Source of the DNA: CAZIPZ01 sp964541075 | GTDB lineage: Bacteria; Acidobacteriota; Terriglobia; 20CM-2-55-15 | Direction: 5' to 3' | DNA: 10,605 nt | Assembly (NCBI GenBank): GCA_964541075.1 | Contig: CAZIPZ010000143.1 | Coordinates: 1-10,605 of the forward strand | Part shown: positions 7,359-10,605 of the stretch, in pieces | How the letters are laid out: each line of letters opens with the position of its first letter | Numbering within the stretch: position 1 is the stretch's first letter | Notes under the pieces: model-generated | Seen by the model: the letters and a program-made list of their open reading frames with translations, nothing else | What the model was told of the DNA's origin: nothing | Database searches by the model: none | Program-made: the position numbers and the translations under genes

Positions 7359-7622
7359 GCTGGTCTTGTGCTCGCGAGGGTTGAACGATCCAAGATGGGC
7401 TGCTCCAAACGGGGAAGCGTCAAACTGCAATCTGTTGGATTCATGCGAGATCAGCGCTCGCGTTGACCACACGTCCCTTCACATCGATCCTGGGCTCCAA
7501 GCGAGCGCGGCGAACCAAAATTATGCTGGAAAAAGCCAGTTCTTCGCGATTCAATTCCAGCGCTTCCAGCTGTTCCGAGCAGAAACTTGCGAATTGTGGT
7601 TAACGAGGCGCCAGGCCCCAAC

Positions 7623-7699
7623 GATCTTTGAATTTGATAGCGCTTTTGTCAATCTGATCTTGCACCCAAAGATCTTTAGAGGATTTTGATCATAGCGCT
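7623..7699. repeat. Two imperfect direct repeats ending in ATAGCGCT, possible operator pair
   Basis: Unit 1 (7623-7644) and unit 2 (7671-7699) share the same word order: GATCTTT, then an ATTTGAT or ATTTTGAT core, then ATAGCGCT. Unit 2 carries extra bases in the middle. The first word of unit 2 is the centre of the palindrome AAAGATCTTT, and each unit ends with the self-complementary AGCGCT. Paired sites just upstream of a gene start (7752) suggest a regulator-binding region, but no regulator is encoded here. Confidence 0.35.
7624..7652 (-). promoter_or_regulatory. Weak candidate promoter for the carbamoyltransferase operon
   Basis: On the minus strand TTGACA (7652-7647) is a perfect -35 consensus, followed after 17 nt by AAAGAT (7629-7624), only 3 of 6 to the -10 consensus. 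One AGCGCT palindrome lies in the spacer. Use of this site would leave a leader of roughly 260 nt before the ATG at 7358. The perfect -35 is notable, but the poor -10 makes this tentative. Confidence 0.2.
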
Positions 7700-7751
7700 C
7701 CAATAGGTTCCAGATAAGCCCCTGTAAGAGGGCAGGTGCTAAGATTGATGC

Positions 7752-8495
7752 ATGATTTACCGGATTTCGTTCGCAGTTTTTCTAAGCATCCTCTTTTTAA
7801 AGGATCTCTCCGCCCAACTGACGCAGAACGCCAAGTTTGAAATCCTTCGGACCTTGGTCGCTGAACAGGCGGCCTCTCGCGTGTCAATGCCTTTTGGTGC
7901 GGAAGGTATCGAACTGAACGATGTTGGACAAATCAACAAAGAGAAACTTGATAAAGAGATAAAGAAGAACGGACAATCCATCGAGCCAGGCAAGGTCGTG
8001 ACTATAACGGAACTCGCGTTTGACGATAATAGAGTCGAAATCGAGCTGGATGGCGGCGGGAAGAACAAGAAAGGCTTCTTCGAACGACTTGAAGTCGGAA
8101 TGGGCGGACATACCACTCCCGTGAGCCGCGATGATGTCAAGAAAGCAAAAGGGTCAAAGGTCGTTTTAAGATTTGCGAAGAAGATTCCCGCCAACCTCAC
8201 CACGGATCAACTGAAACAGTTGCTGGATCCTGTCATGGACTTTAATAAGCCCAACTTCCTCAAGACAGGACTCGAGGCTCTTCCTCCCGAATATCAGGAG
8301 GCGGTGAAGTTGAAAGAGGCCAGAATTGGCATGGATCGCAGCGTTGTTCTGTTAGCAATGGGTCGACCAGACAACCGAGTGCGCGAGCAAGTTGACGGCA
8401 ATCAGACTGAAGATTGGATCTATTACGGGCGCGGTCTCAGGACGACTTTTGTCACCTTTGAGGATGGCGTCGTCGTGCGAATCAAACAGTTCTGA
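7752..8495 (+). CDS. Secreted protein of unknown function with BamE/SmpA-like C-terminal segment
   Basis: A 247-residue protein I cannot name. Residues 4-16 form a hydrophobic signal-peptide core, with likely cleavage after LSA (19-21); no lipobox Cys is present, so it is probably periplasmic or secreted, not a lipoprotein. The middle (about 60-160) is charged and Lys-rich, with a glycine-rich DGGGKNKKG turn (100-108). The tail (about 189-247) has EARIGMDRSVVLLAMGRPD (189-207), then EDWIYYGRG (220-228) and FEDGVVVRI (236-244). This is the layout of the BamE/SmpA/OmlA fold: a Gly-Met helix, Gly-x-Pro-Asp, an aromatic Trp-x-Tyr strand and a final Asp-Gly-x-Val-x-x-Ile strand. That domain usually mediates protein contacts in the envelope. 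The ATG at 7752 has only a weak AAGA 7 nt before it. It begins the plus-strand gene run, 109 nt before the VanZ gene. Existence sure; function unknown. Confidence 0.8.
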   Translation: MIYRISFAVFLSILFLKDLSAQLTQNAKFEILRTLVAEQAASRVSMPFGAEGIELNDVGQINKEKLDKEIKKNGQSIEPGKVVTITELAFDDNRVEIELDGGGKNKKGFFERLEVGMGGHTTPVSRDDVKKAKGSKVVLRFAKKIPANLTTDQLKQLLDPVMDFNKPNFLKTGLEALPPEYQEAVKLKEARIGMDRSVVLLAMGRPDNRVREQVDGNQTEDWIYYGRGLRTTFVTFEDGVVVRIKQF

Positions 8496-8604
8496 GCGTC
8501 GAGCAAATCTGCCGCTTAACTTTCCTTGGACGGTTTTGTTCTCAGTGCAGGCAAAGCGCCTCTGAACTCCAGACAATGGCCCCTGGTCTAGAAGTACACT
8601 CGTT

Positions 8605-9054
8605 GTGAGAGATCGCCTTTTCGAATACTTCCTGCCCGTCGTAGTGTGGTTGGTCGTCATTTACACTTTTTCTACGGACGCATTCTCTTCCTCTCGGACT
8701 TTTACGATGATCTCTACCATCGTCGAATACTTTTTTCCTTGGGCGACGCTCCAGCAGATTGCGGCATTGCACGGCATTGTTCGTAAGGCAGGGCATGTCA
8801 TCGAGTACTTTATTCTCGCACTGTTTACGTATCGCTGCCTGCGGTTCGAAAGGCAGGGGATGGAAACCGCGGCTATTTCCACAGGTATATTCGTGCTCGT
8901 GGCAGCCTTGACGGATGAGTTCCATCAAAGCCTGACAATTTCACGAGGTGCGTCGCTAATCGACGTAGGCTACGATTGTCTAGGGGCGGCTTGGGCCATT
9001 GGGCTTATCACTGGTTATGACTCCAGGCGTTTACGTTCACATACCATTCTGTGA
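8605..9054 (+). CDS. VanZ-family membrane protein
   Basis: A 149-residue protein with four predicted membrane helices (about 7-24, 62-78, 88-106 and 118-137). Conserved VanZ-type positions are present: the FSTDAF segment after helix 1 (22-27), Lys61/His64/Glu67 in KAGHVIEYF (61-69), TDEFHQSL (103-110), then SRGASLIDVGYDCLGA (113-128). VanZ was named for a low-level teicoplanin resistance factor, but the family is broad and most members have no known role; a resistance function should not be assumed. The GTG at 8605 is used because the first helix follows directly and the next internal ATG (8707) would remove it. The Shine-Dalgarno is weak. Its last 38 nt overlap hemW in another frame, which suggests coupled translation. 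The 109-nt gap upstream shows no convincing terminator or promoter. Confidence 0.85.
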   Translation: MRDRLFEYFLPVVVWLVVIYTFSTDAFSSSRTFTMISTIVEYFFPWATLQQIAALHGIVRKAGHVIEYFILALFTYRCLRFERQGMETAAISTGIFVLVAALTDEFHQSLTISRGASLIDVGYDCLGAAWAIGLITGYDSRRLRSHTIL

Positions 9055-10147
9055 GCAGAGGTGCGGTTATTGCGCCTTTACCGTATCGTTAGCGGGTGTG
9101 GAAAGCTACGCACCGTATATAGAGCGGGTTGTGCGCGAGATCAAAGACTCGAATTTTGATCAGCCTCCTGAAACGATCTATTTCGGCGGCGGCACGCCTT
9201 CAATCGTCGATGCGGCCCTGCTTGAGCGCATTGTCAGAGCTTTTCCAGTTGGTGCGAGTGAAGTTTCCCTCGAAGCCAACCCGGGTACGTTGTCCGAGCG
9301 AAAACTGCAGCACTATCGAGATATCGGTGTCAACCGCGTGAGCGTTGGAGCCCAATCCTTTAACGATGAGGATCTCAGGATCGCCGGGCGGATTCACAGC
9401 GCAGAAGACGTTGTGCATGATATCCAGTTTTTGCGAAAACACGGTTTCTCCAACATCAACATTGATCTTATTGCGGGCTTACCTGGACAGACACAGGAGA
9501 ATTGGCAGCGGAATCTCAAGTGGATCGAGCGACTCCGACCCGAGCACGTGTCAATCTACATGCTGGACGTGGAAGAGAGGAGCTTGTGGGGAAAGGCGCC
9601 AGAGAACATTTTAGGCGACGAAGTGTTTTCGTCGTTCTTTCGTGAAGCCTGTGCGCGTCTTGATCACGAGGGGTACATTCACTATGAAATCTCAAATTGG
9701 GCGCTTCCTGGCATGGAGTGCCGGCACAACTTGAAATACTGGACGGGCATTCCCTATCGAGGTTACGGAGTCAGCGCGCATTCATTTTGGGGAGACATAA
9801 GATTCTGGAATGTTACGTCACTGAAGGAGTATGCAGACATGGTGGACGCCGGCGTTTCGCCTCTTGCGGGCCAGGAGCAATTAACGCGCGAGATGCGGAT
9901 AGAGGAGGCGTTCATGCTGGGGCTAAGGCGCACGTCCGGTTTCGATATCTGGAAAGTCGCTGCCGATTTGAGCATTCAATACTCATCGGACTGGTTTGAT
10001 CAAGTGTCTGTACTGGAAGGCGAAGGATGGATCGAGTTTGATGGTAAGGTCCTGAAGCTGACGCCGTCAGGATGGTTGCTGGCGAGCGGCATCACCGAGG
10101 AACTTTTATGGCCGAAGTTATTGTCGATCTCCGAAGTGACACAGTAA
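9017..10147 (+). CDS. hemW: HemW, radical SAM heme chaperone (HemN-like family)
   Basis: A 376-residue cytosolic radical SAM protein, the usual HemW length. YVHIPFCEQRCGYCAF (6-21) holds the [4Fe-4S] ligands Cys12, Cys16 and Cys19. SAM-binding landmarks follow: FGGGTPS (56-62), EANP (86-89), GAQSF (111-115) and IDLIAGLPGQT (149-159). Late motifs include YEISNWALPG (223-232) and HNLKYW (237-242), the HNxxYW signature associated with heme binding in HemW, then YGVSAHSFW (250-258). The Cys beyond Cys19 that marks true HemN coproporphyrinogen dehydrogenase (CxxxCxxCxC) is replaced by Phe21, so HemW is preferred although databases often label such proteins oxygen-independent coproporphyrinogen oxidase. 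HemW is thought to deliver heme to target proteins. The ATG at 9017 is chosen since the family starts only a few residues before the Tyr-Val-His-Ile motif; a TTG at 8999 is possible but less likely. It overlaps VanZ by 38 nt and the next gene by 40 nt. Confidence 0.93.
   Translation: MTPGVYVHIPFCEQRCGYCAFTVSLAGVESYAPYIERVVREIKDSNFDQPPETIYFGGGTPSIVDAALLERIVRAFPVGASEVSLEANPGTLSERKLQHYRDIGVNRVSVGAQSFNDEDLRIAGRIHSAEDVVHDIQFLRKHGFSNINIDLIAGLPGQTQENWQRNLKWIERLRPEHVSIYMLDVEERSLWGKAPENILGDEVFSSFFREACARLDHEGYIHYEISNWALPGMECRHNLKYWTGIPYRGYGVSAHSFWGDIRFWNVTSLKEYADMVDAGVSPLAGQEQLTREMRIEEAFMLGLRRTSGFDIWKVAADLSIQYSSDWFDQVSVLEGEGWIEFDGKVLKLTPSGWLLASGITEELLWPKLLSISEVTQ
10097..10102 (+). promoter_or_regulatory. 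Shine-Dalgarno of the aldolase gene, inside hemW
   Basis: GAGGAA (10097-10102) lies 5 nt before the ATG at 10108, within the 3' coding end of hemW. It is the strongest ribosome binding site in the window and supports the overlapping start of the downstream gene. Confidence 0.75.
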
Positions 10148-10605
10148 CTAAACCCTCGCCAGAAATGAGGCGAGCGATGGCCGACGCGGAAGTCGGTGAC
10201 GACGTTTACATTGAAGATCCCGCGACAAACCGATTGCAGGACCGTGCAGCTGAGATGTTTGAGCGAGAAGCGGCCCTGTTTGTCCCATCCGGCACAATGG
10301 GAAACCTTTCATGTGTAATGGCGCATACTCGGCCAGGACAAGAGATCATTTGCGAAGAAGCCGGACATATCTATAACTACGAAATGGGTTCGATATCCTC
10401 AATTGCCGGAGTTCTGCCGCGCCTTGTAACGGCGAAAGACGGGATTCTCGACTGGGCCGCTATCGCGAGGTGCATTCGCCCGCCGATCTATTACCGTCCG
10501 CAGACTGGTCTGGTATCCCTGGAAAATACGCACAACATGGCGGGTGGAACGGTCTACCCGACAGAAACAGTCAATGAGATCTGTGACCGGGCGCATCAAG
10601 CAGGG
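10108..10605 (+). CDS. ltaE: Low-specificity L-threonine aldolase family PLP enzyme (partial, 3' end off window)
   Basis: The first 166 residues of a fold-type I PLP enzyme, cut by the right edge. The opening VDLRSDTVTKPSPEM (6-20) and VGDDVYIEDPATNRLQ (29-44) fit the threonine aldolase family, as do FVPSGTMGNL (58-67, the PLP-phosphate-binding loop), GHIYNYE (86-92, with His87 stacking on the cofactor ring) and SLENTHNMAGGTVYP (137-151). Known enzymes cleave threonine or allo-threonine to glycine and acetaldehyde, and relatives act on other beta-hydroxy amino acids; substrate choice cannot be decided here. The PLP-binding Lys, near residue 200 in the family, lies beyond the window. The start overlaps the hemW end by 40 nt and has a strong Shine-Dalgarno. 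It appears to be translated from the same message as hemW and the VanZ gene. Confidence 0.9.
   Translation, partial: MAEVIVDLRSDTVTKPSPEMRRAMADAEVGDDVYIEDPATNRLQDRAAEMFEREAALFVPSGTMGNLSCVMAHTRPGQEIICEEAGHIYNYEMGSISSIAGVLPRLVTAKDGILDWAAIARCIRPPIYYRPQTGLVSLENTHNMAGGTVYPTETVNEICDRAHQAG

Larger units (their letters stand above)
7359..7751. promoter_or_regulatory. 393-bp divergent intergenic region, no gene seen
   Basis: This space separates the start of the minus-strand carbamoyltransferase operon from the start of the plus-strand BamE-like/VanZ/hemW operon, so it should hold both promoters. I found no RNA gene and no credible coding frame. It contains four copies of the palindrome AGCGCT (7453, 7559, 7639, 7694), the 10-bp palindrome AAAGATCTTT (7668-7677), a small hairpin CTGG-AAAAAG-CCAG (7526-7539) and three TTCCAG words (7554, 7563, 7707). 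No good plus-strand -35/-10 pair stood out. Confidence 0.55.

Noticed and set aside
7359..7472. 38-residue N-terminal extension of the carbamoyltransferase (start at 7472)
   Set aside because: Family members begin within a few residues of the ILGISAYYHD motif, and the extension has no family-like sequence. The ATG at 7358 is preferred.
7339..7689. Plus-strand open frame of 116 codons across most of the divergent intergenic region
   Set aside because: It begins inside the carbamoyltransferase start region on the opposite strand, has no ribosome binding site and shows no recognisable family pattern.
8496..8604. Terminator or promoter between the BamE-like gene and the VanZ gene
   Set aside because: Only a weak CCAG/CTGG inverted repeat around 8570-8586 with no U-tract and no -35/-10 pair could be found.
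8999..9016. Upstream TTG start for hemW at 8999
   Set aside because: The ATG at 9017 already gives the usual HemW N-terminus, and the extra six residues lie within the last VanZ helix coding region.
8605..9054. VanZ gene as an antibiotic resistance determinant
   Set aside because: The VanZ family is widespread and mostly uncharacterised; no vanHAX-type genes are nearby.
9017..10147. Annotation as HemN oxygen-independent coproporphyrinogen III dehydrogenase
   Set aside because: The extra Cys of HemN after the CxxxCxxC motif is missing (Phe21), and the HNxxYW motif of HemW is present.

Overview
The window looks like chromosomal DNA of a Gram-negative-type environmental bacterium with moderate GC. 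Acidobacteriota is my best guess. It rests on gene style: a large secreted PIG-L deacetylase fused to Ig-like and Rossmann-like domains, a secreted protein with a BamE-like tail, and an sxtIJK-like carbamoyltransferase set. That is inference, not proof. I saw no mobile element, CRISPR array, tRNA or rRNA.

Layout. (a) 1-865, minus: N-terminal 288 residues of a multi-pass GT39/ArnT-like glycosyltransferase that runs off the left edge, with a plausible sigma70-type promoter at 888-915. (b) 1076-3619, plus, divergent from (a): an 847-aa secreted PIG-L family deacetylase. (c) 7358 down to 3650, minus: a tight four-gene operon. In transcription order it holds a NodU/CmcH/TobZ-type O-carbamoyltransferase (615 aa), an SxtJ-family membrane protein (135 aa), an SxtK-like/DUF5989 one-pass peptide (50 aa) and a membrane-anchored SGNH/GDSL hydrolase (420 aa). 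It converges on the PIG-L gene across a 30-bp gap holding a GC-rich palindrome. (d) 7359-7751: a 393-bp divergent non-coding region rich in the palindrome AGCGCT. (e) 7752 to the right edge, plus: a secreted protein with a BamE/SmpA-like C-terminus, a VanZ-family membrane protein, HemW (radical SAM heme chaperone) and the N-terminal 166 residues of a threonine-aldolase-family PLP enzyme. The last three overlap by 38 and 40 nt.

How the genes may work together. Operon (c) is the most interesting part. Its first three genes match, in order, the sxtI-sxtJ-sxtK trio of cyanobacterial saxitoxin clusters, but no saxitoxin core gene is visible and the fourth gene is an exported SGNH enzyme. The simplest reading is a cytosolic carbamoyltransferase working with two small membrane proteins on a membrane-associated hydroxylated substrate, with the SGNH enzyme acting on the product or its acyl groups outside the membrane. 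The substrate is unknown. Operon (e) joins apparently unrelated housekeeping functions by overlapping reading frames. The glycosyltransferase and PIG-L genes could also serve envelope glycan metabolism, but nothing in the sequence ties them to operon (c).
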